Positions 34,142 to 43,293 are shown, counted from the first letter of the stretch. The stretch: 64,000 nt of DNA from Methylococcaceae bacterium (GCA_030693065.1 JAUYBL010000033.1:20446-84445), one strand, 5' to 3'. The notes: generated by a model not told the origin, from the sequence alone. Program-made: numbers and translations.

Positions 34142-35038
34142 ATGAAACAGGCATGGCTGGAATTGCCGGAGCGGAGCAACCTGTTCTGGTTAAACACCAT
34201 CAACTGGATCACCCTGCGGGCCGGACGATGGCTATCTTGCTTCTTACTTTACCCGATCACAGCCTATTTCGTTGTCTTCTCGTTTCGAACCCGTAAAGCC
34301 TCCCGCGACTTTCTAAGGCGGGTGTTTGGGCATGAGTGTGGTTGGGCGGATGTGTTCCGGCATTACCACACCTTCGCCTGCACGCTACTGGATCGAATTT
34401 ACATGTTTGCAGGGCAAGGCCAACGACTGGATATTCGTATGCACGGCTTGGAAGTGCTGGACACATACACCCAGTCCGGACGTGGTTGTCTGTTGGTAGG
34501 TGCCCATCTCGGCAGCTTCGAGATCATTCGGGCGGTGGGGCTGTTGCAGAGCGACTATCGTATCAAGGCCCTTGTTTACGGAGAGGGAACGCCCCGTATT
34601 ACCAGTTTGTACCAGAAGCTGAACCCGTCGCTATTCAAAGACATTATCTATATGGGCGATGTCGGATCCTTGATTGGGCTCGACGAACACGCGCATCAGG
34701 GCGGCATCATCGCGCTAATGGGAGACCGAAGTGTTCATTCCAACAAGCAAGTTCGCTGCGAATTCTTCGGCGAACCGGCTTGGTTTCCTGAGGCCCCTGC
34801 TCTACTGTCTCGAATTCTCGACATGCCCTTGGTTTTGTTCTTCTGCCTGCATCAGGGTGATGGGCGCTACGAGGTCAGGTTTGAACATCTGGCCGACCCG
34901 CAGCGAGTCAGTCGGCACGAGCGAGAAGCCGCCGTCCATAACATTATGCAGAACTACGCTAGCCGTCTGGAGCATTACTGCCGTTTAGCGCCTTACAACT
35001 GGTTCAATTTTTATGATTTCTGGCATTTAGGCGAATAG
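34142..35038 (+). CDS. LpxL/HtrB-type lysophospholipid acyltransferase
   Basis: The 298-residue protein has a hydrophobic segment (about 20-45) and the acyltransferase motif H-x4-E (GAHLGSFE). The later blocks GIIALMGDRSVHSNKQ and FFGEPAWFPEAPALL and the end APYNWFNFYDFW match the family used in aryl-polyene and lipid A-like pathways. It would acylate a glycolipid or lipid A-like acceptor at the inner membrane. ATG 34142 gives the family-like start (WLELPERSN); in-frame starts at 34103 and 34085 are possible. A glycosyltransferase gene follows. Confidence 0.85.
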   Translation: MKQAWLELPERSNLFWLNTINWITLRAGRWLSCFLLYPITAYFVVFSFRTRKASRDFLRRVFGHECGWADVFRHYHTFACTLLDRIYMFAGQGQRLDIRMHGLEVLDTYTQSGRGCLLVGAHLGSFEIIRAVGLLQSDYRIKALVYGEGTPRITSLYQKLNPSLFKDIIYMGDVGSLIGLDEHAHQGGIIALMGDRSVHSNKQVRCEFFGEPAWFPEAPALLSRILDMPLVLFFCLHQGDGRYEVRFEHLADPQRVSRHEREAAVHNIMQNYASRLEHYCRLAPYNWFNFYDFWHLGE

Positions 35039-35209
35039 AAGCTTGGCTTACCAACAGCACTTAATACCACGATCTGCACAACGCCCATCATCGCTGCCCT
35101 CTTTCGTGGCTCATCAGATAAAAAATAAGTGGTATCAGATGATCTTTCTGGTCACCGGCAGGTGTGTCGTATGTTGTCGGCAATTGTTCGGAGTGTATGG
35201 GGAAATGGC

Positions 35210-35968
35210 ATGAACGGAAAAGACGAATACATATTGGTAATCCCAGCTTACAACGAATCCGCCACCATCCGGGAGGTGGTGCTAGGCGCTCTACGGTATT
35301 TTGGCACGGTGATTGTGGTCGACGACGGTTCCAACGATGGGACGGTGGAAAAACTCTCGAATTTGCCAGTGACGCTGAGGCAACATCCTGAGAATCTAGG
35401 GAAAGCGGCTAGCCTGTGGAATGGCATGCAAGCGGCACTAAGTCTTGGCGCAAAGGGGATTGTCACCATGGACGGGGACGGCCAGCACGATCCGGCCGAT
35501 CTTCCAAAGCTCTTGATGGCAGCACAAGCCCATCCGGACAAGTTGGTGATCGGCTCACGCCTATGGAACCGAGCAGTGATTCCAACTGCCCGCTACCGCG
35601 CCAACCGTTTCGCCAACTTCTGGATCGCCTGGGCCTCAGGCCAGACAATTGAAGATAGCCAGTCGGGTTTCCGGGTGTATCCAGCGCAACTTATCAGGCT
35701 CTGCCAAGTCCAGCTGAGCCGTAATCAGGGCTTCGTTTTCGAAAGTGAGATCATCATAGAAGCCGCTCGACACAGATTTCTATGTGCCTTCCTGCCGGTG
35801 CAGACGACTTATCCCGTCAATGCCCGACCCAGTCATTTCCACCCAGTAAAGGACATTGCCCGTATTACCCGCATGGTGGTATGGCGTCTTATTATTCGTG
35901 GTTTTTTTCTGCCCGGACTGTGGCGAAGTCTGAGTGTAAATCAACATCTAAAACCGCGAAAACTATAG
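35210..35968 (+). CDS. Family 2 glycosyltransferase
   Basis: The 252-residue GT-A protein has YILVIPAYNESATIREVV, VIVVDDGSNDGT, the metal-binding MDGDGQHDPADL and the SQSGFRVYP acceptor region. It would transfer a sugar from a nucleotide or polyprenyl donor to a lipid or polysaccharide acceptor. A C-terminal hydrophobic patch may touch the membrane. ATG 35210 with GGGGAAA upstream is preferred over earlier in-frame starts (35129 or 35174). The 170-bp gap after the acyltransferase shows no gene. Confidence 0.88.
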   Translation: MNGKDEYILVIPAYNESATIREVVLGALRYFGTVIVVDDGSNDGTVEKLSNLPVTLRQHPENLGKAASLWNGMQAALSLGAKGIVTMDGDGQHDPADLPKLLMAAQAHPDKLVIGSRLWNRAVIPTARYRANRFANFWIAWASGQTIEDSQSGFRVYPAQLIRLCQVQLSRNQGFVFESEIIIEAARHRFLCAFLPVQTTYPVNARPSHFHPVKDIARITRMVVWRLIIRGFFLPGLWRSLSVNQHLKPRKL

Positions 35969-36049
35969 ATCTGTATTAATTAAATTGGTTGTGCTTTGGC
36001 GCATTTGCTGTTTTTTTGAAATCAATAAACGGGGAGCTACAAGATAAAA

Positions 36050-36073
36050 GTTCCCAATCAGGAGATTGGGAAC
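36050..36073 (-). terminator. Rho-independent terminator of the Thr-rich lipoprotein gene
   Basis: A 10-bp perfect stem (GTTCCCAATC / GATTGGGAAC) with the 4-nt loop AGGA lies 14 bp after the stop codon of the minus-strand lipoprotein gene. It is followed on that strand by TTTTATC. Confidence 0.8.
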
Positions 36074-36087
36074 TGGCAAATCTTAAA

Positions 36088-36279
36088 TTATTTACCTTTT
36101 GTTTCGGTTGTGGTGGTAGTTGATTCCTGAGTTTTAGTTGTAGAGGGTTCTTCAGCAGGAGCCGGTGTTGTAACGCTTTTGCTGGTGGTCGAGGTAGAGG
36201 TGGATTCCTTTTCTTTGCTGCAGCCAGACAATAACGCCAAAGCAACTAAAAATGTAACGATAATTTCTTTAGTTTTCAT
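36088..36279 (-). CDS. Small Thr/Ser-rich lipoprotein
   Basis: The 63-residue protein has a perfect lipobox (LALLSGC, Cys20). A low-complexity tail rich in Thr, Ser, Lys and Glu follows, which is probably disordered. AGGA lies 9 nt before the ATG at 36279, and a terminator follows. It resembles small entericidin-like or exported stress lipoproteins, but no family can be named. Its neighbours on the opposite side are the CsbD-like fragment and the PRC-barrel gene. Confidence 0.75.
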   Translation of the reverse strand: MKTKEIIVTFLVALALLSGCSKEKESTSTSTTSKSVTTPAPAEEPSTTKTQESTTTTTETKGK

Positions 36280-36404
36280 AGTAGTATCCTGATTGTTATA
36301 CGTTTTGTTACGGATATAGATACCCGGGGTTAGACTTAGAACCTTCAAAGTTGTTGCTAGCTTATTCGTAAGTGACCGGTGGCAGCTCGTTTTCACGTAC
36401 TGGT

Positions 36405-36500
36405 TTAGTTATCTTTTTTAAGATCTTCCTTAAGATCACCAAAACCTGCCCTTACTTTGCCAACATTTTTTTGAATATTTCCTGGTAAGTATTTAGCCAT
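36405..36500 (-). CDS. Very short CsbD-like protein or remnant
   Basis: The 31-codon ORF reads MAKYLPGNIQKNVGK and continues VRAGFGDLKEDLKKDN, matching the C-terminal half of CsbD-type stress proteins (GK-x-QAGYGDVKEDVKK). The usual CsbD length is about 60, so this is either a truncated gene or a short variant. In the same frame upstream a stretch of hydrophobic codons without a good start continues to about 36600. No clear ribosome site is seen before the ATG. Confidence 0.4.
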   Translation of the reverse strand: MAKYLPGNIQKNVGKVRAGFGDLKEDLKKDN

Positions 36501-36579
36501 GAGGCTAATCATGGCTAAAGCGCGGAACAACAGTCCCCCACGCTCAACCAAAACAATACCGGTAAAACTGAAGTTAGTC

Positions 36580-36598
36580 AGTACGGTAGCGCACAGAA
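36580..36598 (+). promoter_or_regulatory. Putative operator, copy 3
   Basis: AGTACGGTAGCGCACAGAA matches the consensus at 15 of 19 positions compared with copy 2 and keeps TAGCG-N-ACAGA exactly. It lies 262 bp upstream of the PRC-barrel gene. Confidence 0.4.
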
Positions 36599-36611
36599 GC
36601 AGTCAGTCTTT

Positions 36612-36808
36612 CTAATCAATAAACCACTGGTAAGCCAAACTGGCGAAAACGTATGGCAGCCATATTTCGAATTTTGGCTTGTGTATGCTAGCGAACAGAC
36701 TGCAGATTAAAAAACCAAAATAATTGCCAATGATGAGGGAAATTAAGACCTGAAACTGTCTGTCGTTTGACCTAAACGGCGAACCGATTGGTTTCAGCTA
36801 CCTTGTCA
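36612..36808 (-). pseudogene. Possible membrane-protein remnant
   Basis: A minus-strand frame stays open for about 60 codons with no ATG and ends in TAG at 36612. Its content is protein-like: VLISLIIGNYFGFLICSLF and IWLPYVFASLAYQWFID would be two membrane helices. It lacks a start and a recognisable family, so it is listed as a decayed gene. The region also contains operator-like copies 3 and 4. Confidence 0.3.
36682..36700 (+). promoter_or_regulatory. Putative operator, TGT-N4-TAGCG-N-ACAGAC copy 4
   Basis: TGTATGCTAGCGAACAGAC has the full consensus. It lies 160 bp upstream of the PRC-barrel gene start and is on the plus strand like the other copies. Confidence 0.5.
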
Positions 36809-36859
36809 AACTCGAAACTTACTGTAATACCCATCATTTTATGAAGTTGGAGGATAGTT

Positions 36860-37405
36860 ATGAAAACATTTATTTCCATTGTCGCCGTATCATTTTTGAG
36901 TGTGGCATTCATAGGGAGTTCTTTTGCTGTTGACGTCCAGGAGAAGCGACAAGAGCTTCAGGAAAAACAACAGGAGGTCAAAGAAAAGCAGATTGAACTC
37001 AATCAAGAGCGCCAAAAAGAATCTGTTGAGCTTACTCAGGAATCCAACAAGTCGATGCAGCAGGTCAGTCGCGCCAGCAAGATTATCGGTACCAAGGTGA
37101 AAAATCCAAACGGAGAAAATCTTGGTGACATCAAAGACCTGGTAATCGATCCGGCGAGTGGTCAAGTTGTTTATGGTGTTGTTTCCTTTGGCGGTGTATT
37201 AGGCGTGGGTGACAAACTGTTTGCCATTCCCTGGGACGGGCTAAGTTGGAATAGTGATAAGAAGTATTACGTCCTTGATCTGGATAAAGAGACCTTAAAA
37301 AAGGCTCCGGGGTTTGATAAAAAGCATTGGCCAGATACATCAAATAAATGGGAACGGTTGCGTGAGGAGCTTAATCAATTTCCTTTGTATCACCCCAAGC
37401 ATTGA
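36860..37405 (+). CDS. Exported PRC-barrel domain protein
   Basis: The 181-residue protein has a signal peptide (cleavage after SSFA, about residue 23) and a Gln/Glu/Lys-rich coiled coil (about 25-65). A PRC-barrel domain follows (about 70-155: KIIGTKVKNPNGENLGDIKDLVID, VVYGVVSFGGVLGVGDKLFAIPW). GGAGG lies 8-10 nt before the ATG. Proteins of this type are periplasmic and often stress-induced; the molecular role is unknown. Two operator-like sites lie upstream at 36580 and 36682. Confidence 0.88.
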   Translation: MKTFISIVAVSFLSVAFIGSSFAVDVQEKRQELQEKQQEVKEKQIELNQERQKESVELTQESNKSMQQVSRASKIIGTKVKNPNGENLGDIKDLVIDPASGQVVYGVVSFGGVLGVGDKLFAIPWDGLSWNSDKKYYVLDLDKETLKKAPGFDKKHWPDTSNKWERLREELNQFPLYHPKH

Positions 37406-37768
37406 TGGAAAGAAAGCCGATTTTTACCTCAAACGCTGCGGAGATACCACAAAGCTAGTCAGCTCTGGAAGTGGAAGTGGACATAGTGCATGGAGCCTCT
37501 GTCCCCGCTCTATTAACAGGGTTCCGCACGCGTTTCTTTGGAATCGGACATATGGCCCCAAGCATTAGGCCTTATGTCCTTTGAAGCATCGGAAGTTTTG
37601 CTAAGTGTCGTGACATGTGACGGATGCTTTGTTGTTTCTTAGACAGGAGTCAGCATGGATGCGCTTTCTACAACGTATCCATGCATGACTCCTGTCTAAG
37701 CATATTCTTAAATTCCGCCGACGCGTGTTTACCGAATGCGCTTAGACAGCTTTCTGGAAAAGAAAACT
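37406..37768. other. Intergenic region upstream of the trehalose operon
   Basis: No gene is supported in these 363 bp. Two inverted repeats are present. One has an 11/12-bp stem at 37546-37557 and 37568-37579. The other is a 20-bp arm at 37641-37660 matching 37677-37697 with one extra base. The operon promoter should lie here, but no hexamer pair is convincing. Confidence 0.6.
37641..37697. repeat. Long inverted repeat upstream of treS
   Basis: AGACAGGAGTCAGCATGGAT (37641-37660) is repeated in inverse orientation at 37677-37697 with one inserted A, leaving a 16-nt loop. Transcribed, it would form a very stable hairpin about 70 nt before the treS start. It may be regulatory or a transposon scar. 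Confidence 0.7.
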
Positions 37769-40700
37769 ATGAACGAGACCAACGAATTAAAAAAACCACA
37801 GATGGGCAACGCACAATGGATGGATGACCCGCTTTGGTATAAAGATGCCGTTATTTATGAACTGCATATCAAAGCTTTTTATGACAGCGATAATAATGGC
37901 ACCGGGGATTTTCCGGGGTTAATCCAGAAGCTCGATTATATCCAGGATTTAGGTGTCAATACGCTTTGGTTACTGCCCTTCTATCCGTCTCCAATGCGTG
38001 ATGACGGTTACGATATTGCTGACTATCGCAACATCCATCCCGAATACGGCACCATGGCCGATTTCAAACTGTTCGTAAAGGAAGCGCACCGCCGCGGCCT
38101 CAAAATTATCACTGAACTGGTCATCAATCACACCTCTGATCAGCATCCTTGGTTTCAAGCTGCGCGCCGGGCACCTGCCGGTTCAAGTAAACGGGATTTT
38201 TATGTATGGAGCGATTCCAACCAAAAATTTCCCGAAACGCGGATTATCTTCCAGGATGCCGAGAGATCGAACTGGACCTGGGACGAAGAAGCCCATGCCT
38301 ATTACTGGCATCGTTTCTTCCACCATCAACCGGACCTCAACTTCAATAATCCAAAGGTGGTGAAAGCGGTCATCAAACTGATGCGTTTTTGGCTGGACCT
38401 GGGCGTTGACGGCATGCGTTTGGATGCAATTCCCTATCTGTGCGTGCGTGAAGGCACTCAAAACGAAAATCTGCCGGGAACTCACGCCGTCATCAAACAA
38501 ATGCGTGCGGTACTTGATGAACATTACCCTCATTGCGTGTTTCTCGCTGAAGTTAATCAGTGGCCGGAAGATGTTCGTGACTACTTCAGTGACGGCGATG
38601 AATGTCACATGGCCTACCATTTTCCACTCATGCCGCGAATGTACATGGCCATTGCCCAGGAAGACCGCCATCCTATCGTCGATATTATGCGGCAGACCCC
38701 GAATATTCCAGACTCCTGCCAATGGGCTGTCTTTCTTCGTAATCACGACGAGCTTACTTTGGAGATGGTCACTGACAAAGAACGTGATTATATGTACCAG
38801 ATGTATGTTGTAGATCCGCGCGCACGCGTGAACGTCGGCATTCGGCGCCGACTGGCCCCGCTGATGGACAACGAAATCGATAAAATCAAGTTGATGAACA
38901 GCTTGCTGCTGTCCATGCCGGGTTCGCCCAGTCTCTATTACGGCGACGAAATTGGTATGGGAGATAATTTTTTTCTGGGCGATCGCAATGGTGTACGTAC
39001 CCCCATGCAATGGAGTCCGGACCGTAATGCCGGGTTCTCGCGCGCCGATCCGCAACGCCTATATCTCCCCCCCATCATGGATCCGGTCTATGGCTTCGGG
39101 TCAGTCAATGTAGAGGCGCAACAACGTGAGCGTGGTTCGCTGTTGAACTGGATGCAGCGTGTGCTGGCGCTACGCAAAAATCATCAGGCATTTGGTCGCG
39201 GGAAACTGGTTTTTTTGCATCCCAGCAATCGCAAGATACTCGCCTATTTCAGACTATATCAAGACGATATTATATTGTGCGTAGCCAACCTGTCCCGTGC
39301 CGCTCAGGCAGTTGAGCTCGATCTTTCTGCGTATAAGGGACGCGTGCCAGTGGAATTAATGGGCCGTGCGTCTTTTCCGCCAATTGGTGAATTACCTTAT
39401 CTTCTTACCCTACCCGGCCATAATCATTATTGGTTCCGGCTTGCCAGTGGCCAAGAGGCTCCAGCTTGGCACGATGAGCACTTACTACCCGAGGAGCTGC
39501 CGACACTGGTGTTGTTCGATGGTTGGAACAGTTTTTTCAATGATCGAGTTGTACCTTCGCGTATTGCCATTGCTGAGAAAGTCCGTCATCAGCTCGAAGA
39601 AGAGGTATTACCGCATTTTGTCGCAACGCAACACTGGTCTGGGGCTAAAGACGACGTGCTTCGACGTGTTGTGATTAACGATTATGCCGAGTGGGGAAGT
39701 GATGGTAAAAAGTGGCTGATAGCATTGTGCCGCGTTGAAGGTGATTTAGGCGTGCCATATTCCTGCTTTTTGCCACTGGCACTGGCGTGGGAAAACGGCG
39801 ACGAGAAACACCTGCGTGCCATGTTGCCGAGCACTGTAGCCAAAGTGCGGCAACAGGCTCAAATTGGCATACTGGCTGATGCTTTTGCCGACGCGTGGTT
39901 TTGTCAAGCGTTGCAAGAGGCCATTCGCTCACGAGAGACGCTAAGTTGCGCAACAGGCACTATTCGTTTTTCACCTACCGACGCTTTTGTTTCACTCAGC
40001 AAGGCAGCTGCCAATTTTTCAATAAGATCACTTGGCCTACAGGACAATAATACTAACGTCGTATTGGCTGAACAATATTTTCTGAAAGGCTTTCGGCATC
40101 TGGAAATCGGCATACACCCAGAGTTCGAGATGGGGCGTTTTTTAACCGAGGTGGTGAAATTTCCCAATACAGCTCCAATGTTTGGCGTGGTTGAGTATGA
40201 GGACAGCGAAGGTCGAAAAATGACACTGGCTTTGTTACAGGGCTATGTAAGACATCAGGGTGACTGTTGGAATTATACTTTGGATTATCTCGGGCGATTC
40301 CTTGAAGAATGCCGCACAGCAGGCGAGCCCCCCAAACCTGCGGAACAAGCACATGCTGCCTATCTAGTTTTAATACGCACGCTTGGTCAGCGGACTGGCG
40401 AACTACACAATGCGCTAGGAAAAATAACCGGTGATTCCGCCTTAGATCCCGAGCCTGTTAACGGCTCTGATCTCTCGAACTGGATCCAGCACGGGCAAGC
40501 CGAAGCGCAAATGACACTTGATCTGCTCCAAAGCCGAGAGGCAGGGTTTGCAGTATCGGTCAACGAGCTAGCACAAACATTGCTGGCACGACGCAACGCA
40601 CTGGCAGAACGTCTCCAGGCGTGTAGTAACGGACAGCTTAAATCAGTCAAGACACGTTACCACGGCAATTATCATCTCGGGCACGTGCTACTTGCGCAGA

Positions 40701-41104
40701 ATGATTTCGTGATTACCGATTTTAAGGGCGATCCTACCTGCACTTTCGCAGAGCGCCACCACAAACACTCGCCATTGAGGGATGTCGCCGACATGCTGCG
40801 ATCGTTCAGCTATGCCGCCCATACTGCTCTAGCCCACGCCAGCGCAGAACAGCCCAAGAATATGGCAAGGTTTGAGCCATTTTTACGTGAGTGGGAAGCA
40901 GAGGTTAGCCGCGTTTTCCTAGCCGCATACCTGGAAACAGTAGGCAATTCATTGGTTGCACCGGATGCACCGCTACGCGACCTACTCGATCTTTTTATAC
41001 TGGAAAAGGCGCTTTACGATGTGCGCAACGCGCTTGATAAGCGCCCGGATTGGCTAGTGATTCCGCTCCGCTGCATACTGTCCCGATTGCAATCTGTGAT
41101 CTAA
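37769..41104 (+). CDS. treS: Trehalose synthase fused to maltokinase
   Basis: The 1111-residue protein has a GH13 trehalose synthase part (about 15-560). Its catalytic motifs are MRLDAIPYL (nucleophile Asp), FLAEVNQW (acid/base Glu) and RNHDEL. A C-terminal maltokinase (Pep2/Mak) follows (about 575-1110), with RYHGNYHLGHVLL and VITDFKGD as catalytic loop and metal site. It would interconvert maltose and trehalose and phosphorylate maltose with ATP. ATG 37769 with GGAAAAG upstream is chosen; an upstream frame start at 37736 is unsupported. It is the first gene of a five-gene operon. Confidence 0.95.
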   Translation: MNETNELKKPQMGNAQWMDDPLWYKDAVIYELHIKAFYDSDNNGTGDFPGLIQKLDYIQDLGVNTLWLLPFYPSPMRDDGYDIADYRNIHPEYGTMADFKLFVKEAHRRGLKIITELVINHTSDQHPWFQAARRAPAGSSKRDFYVWSDSNQKFPETRIIFQDAERSNWTWDEEAHAYYWHRFFHHQPDLNFNNPKVVKAVIKLMRFWLDLGVDGMRLDAIPYLCVREGTQNENLPGTHAVIKQMRAVLDEHYPHCVFLAEVNQWPEDVRDYFSDGDECHMAYHFPLMPRMYMAIAQEDRHPIVDIMRQTPNIPDSCQWAVFLRNHDELTLEMVTDKERDYMYQMYVVDPRARVNVGIRRRLAPLMDNEIDKIKLMNSLLLSMPGSPSLYYGDEIGMGDNFFLGDRNGVRTPMQWSPDRNAGFSRADPQRLYLPPIMDPVYGFGSVNVEAQQRERGSLLNWMQRVLALRKNHQAFGRGKLVFLHPSNRKILAYFRLYQDDIILCVANLSRAAQAVELDLSAYKGRVPVELMGRASFPPIGELPYLLTLPGHNHYWFRLASGQEAPAWHDEHLLPEELPTLVLFDGWNSFFNDRVVPSRIAIAEKVRHQLEEEVLPHFVATQHWSGAKDDVLRRVVINDYAEWGSDGKKWLIALCRVEGDLGVPYSCFLPLALAWENGDEKHLRAMLPSTVAKVRQQAQIGILADAFADAWFCQALQEAIRSRETLSCATGTIRFSPTDAFVSLSKAAANFSIRSLGLQDNNTNVVLAEQYFLKGFRHLEIGIHPEFEMGRFLTEVVKFPNTAPMFGVVEYEDSEGRKMTLALLQGYVRHQGDCWNYTLDYLGRFLEECRTAGEPPKPAEQAHAAYLVLIRTLGQRTGELHNALGKITGDSALDPEPVNGSDLSNWIQHGQAEAQMTLDLLQSREAGFAVSVNELAQTLLARRNALAERLQACSNGQLKSVKTRYHGNYHLGHVLLAQNDFVITDFKGDPTCTFAERHHKHSPLRDVADMLRSFSYAAHTALAHASAEQPKNMARFEPFLREWEAEVSRVFLAAYLETVGNSLVAPDAPLRDLLDLFILEKALYDVRNALDKRPDWLVIPLRCILSRLQSVI

Positions 41105-41167
41105 GGATTGCAGTCTGGTCAGCAGACAGCTCAACCAGGCGCCAAGAATTTTGACCCGAGGTTTCAG

Positions 41168-43288
41168 ATGACTAAGACGATAACAGCGGTATGGCCGGGG
41201 CGCCCCTATCCGCGCGGTGCATTTTGGGATGGCGAAGGGGTGAATTTTGCTATTTTTTCCGCGCATGCCGAAAAGGTCGAATTGTGCTTGTTCGATGCCA
41301 ACGGCAAGAACGAAGTCCAGCGCGTCGAACTCAAAGAGCGCAGCGATTTAGTCTGGCACTGCTATTTACCCGAAGCCCGCCCCGGATTGCTTTATGGCTT
41401 CCGAATTCATGGGCCTTACCGTCCTCAAGATGGGCACCGTTTTAATTCGAACAAACTGCTGATAGAGCCCTATGCAAAAGATATAGTGGGAACGCCGCTC
41501 TGGAGCGACGCCCATTTCGGCTATCGCATAGGCGCCAAGGACGACGACCTGTCTTTTAGTCGTCGCGACAATGCCAATGTTATGCCGAAGTGCCGGGTGA
41601 TCGATCAGGCTTTCGCCTGGGGAAATGACCATCCTCCCGACATTCAATGGTGCGATATGGTGATTTATGAGCTGCATGTCAAAGGTTTTACCATGCAACA
41701 TCCTGATATTCTGCCCAAGTTGCGAGGCACTTATGCCGGATTGGCAATGGACCCCGTCATAGAGCATCTCCAACGGCTAGGCGTTACCACTGTTGAACTG
41801 ATGCCGGTGCATGCTTTTCTTGATGATCGCCATCTGGTCGAACGAGGCGCGCGCAATTACTGGGGATATAACTCTATAGGCTTTCTGGCGCCCGATTCCC
41901 GTTACTCCGCCAGCGGCCAGGTCAGTGAATTTAAAACCATGGTGAAGACCCTGCATAAAGCGGGTATTGAGGTGATTCTGGATGTGGTTTACAACCATAC
42001 CGCTGAAGGGAATCAATTAGGGCCGACACTGTCCTTCCGTGGCATCGATAATGCCTCCTACTATCGCCTGGAGGAAGACAATCCGCGTTATTACGTAGAC
42101 TACACCGGCTGCGGGAATACTCTGGACATGCAAGAGTCATGCGTGTTGCAGTTGATGATGGACAGCCTGCGTTATTGGGTGCTGGAAATGCATGTAGACG
42201 GCTTCCGTTTTGATCTGGCGTCCTCACTGGCAAGAGAGTTACACGAAGTGAACCAGCTCGGTACCTTCTTTAACACCATCCGTCAGGATCCTGTCCTAAG
42301 CACCATCAAGCTGATTGCCGAACCCTGGGATCTGGGCGAAGGCGGCTATCAAGTGGGAAACTTCCCGTTGGGCTGGTCGGAATGGAACGATAAGTATCGC
42401 GATTGTATTCGTTCCTACTGGAAAGGCGATGAAGGCTTGATCGGGGAACTGGCACAACGCTTGACTGGCTCCAGCGACCTTTACGAACGCAGTGGACGGA
42501 CACATGCCAGCATCAATTACATCAGCGCGCACGACGGCTTTACCTTACATGACTTGGTGACCTACGACACTAAACACAACGAGGCCAATCAAGAAGATAA
42601 TTCCAGTGGCACCGACAATAACCGTTCCTGGAATTGCGGCGTCGAGGGAGAAACCGACGATCCGGCGATTAATGCGTTGCGTACACGGCAGCAGCGCAAT
42701 CTTCTCGCTACCCTACTGTTTTCACAAGGAGTTCCCATGCTGCAGGCAGGCGACGAGATCGGGCGTACCCAGCTGGGTAATAACAATGCCTATTGTCAGG
42801 ATAACGCGATTAGCTGGCTCTCATGGGAACTGAAGCAACAGGATCAGGAATTGCTGGCATTCACCCAACGTATTATCAGCTTGCGCAACCAGCATCCGTT
42901 ATTTCGGCGACGTTATTTTTTTCAGGGAACCCCCAATTATGGCGGCGAGATTAAAGATATTGTCTGGCTTAATCCCGATGGCTCCGAAACTAGAGACAAC
43001 GACTGGAGCCAGGCGTCTACGCATTGTTTGGGCGTTTATTTTGCCGGCGGTAAGCTGATTGAAACCGACGGGCGCGGACGGCGTTTAAAGGATATTAATC
43101 TGCTGTTGCTTCTAAATGCGCATCATGAGGACATCGCATTTATGTTGCCGGAATTCGAGGAGCATGACTATTGGGAAGTGCTGCTCGACACCCAGGACGC
43201 TATCGGTACACCTGATGTTTCACGTTACCAGACGGAACAAGCTTATCCATTGGGTGGACGCTCGCTTGTGCTGCTGAAGCAGGCATAG
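41168..43288 (+). CDS. glgX: Glycogen debranching enzyme GlgX
   Basis: The 706-residue GH13 enzyme has an N-terminal CBM48 (about 10-110, RGAFWDGEGVNFAIFS) and the catalytic motifs FRFDLASSL, IAEPWDLGEGGY and ISAHDGFTLHD. It hydrolyses alpha-1,6 branches of glycogen limit dextrins. In trehalose operons the same family (TreX) supplies linear maltodextrin to TreY. GAGG lies upstream of ATG 41168, and the in-frame start at 41108 lies too close to the treS stop to be likely. Confidence 0.94.
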   Translation: MTKTITAVWPGRPYPRGAFWDGEGVNFAIFSAHAEKVELCLFDANGKNEVQRVELKERSDLVWHCYLPEARPGLLYGFRIHGPYRPQDGHRFNSNKLLIEPYAKDIVGTPLWSDAHFGYRIGAKDDDLSFSRRDNANVMPKCRVIDQAFAWGNDHPPDIQWCDMVIYELHVKGFTMQHPDILPKLRGTYAGLAMDPVIEHLQRLGVTTVELMPVHAFLDDRHLVERGARNYWGYNSIGFLAPDSRYSASGQVSEFKTMVKTLHKAGIEVILDVVYNHTAEGNQLGPTLSFRGIDNASYYRLEEDNPRYYVDYTGCGNTLDMQESCVLQLMMDSLRYWVLEMHVDGFRFDLASSLARELHEVNQLGTFFNTIRQDPVLSTIKLIAEPWDLGEGGYQVGNFPLGWSEWNDKYRDCIRSYWKGDEGLIGELAQRLTGSSDLYERSGRTHASINYISAHDGFTLHDLVTYDTKHNEANQEDNSSGTDNNRSWNCGVEGETDDPAINALRTRQQRNLLATLLFSQGVPMLQAGDEIGRTQLGNNNAYCQDNAISWLSWELKQQDQELLAFTQRIISLRNQHPLFRRRYFFQGTPNYGGEIKDIVWLNPDGSETRDNDWSQASTHCLGVYFAGGKLIETDGRGRRLKDINLLLLLNAHHEDIAFMLPEFEEHDYWEVLLDTQDAIGTPDVSRYQTEQAYPLGGRSLVLLKQA

Positions 43289-43293
43289 ACAAC

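Noticed and set aside
33846..34145. Frame beginning LSALHLIDEMAPI upstream of the acyltransferase, faintly like an aryl-polyene dehydratase
   Set aside because: Only a few residues resemble the family; the rest is basic and Ser-rich with no active-site His or Asp pattern.
38183..39055. 290-codon minus-strand frame inside treS
   Set aside because: It is fully antisense to the strongly conserved trehalose synthase domain and has no family-like motifs.
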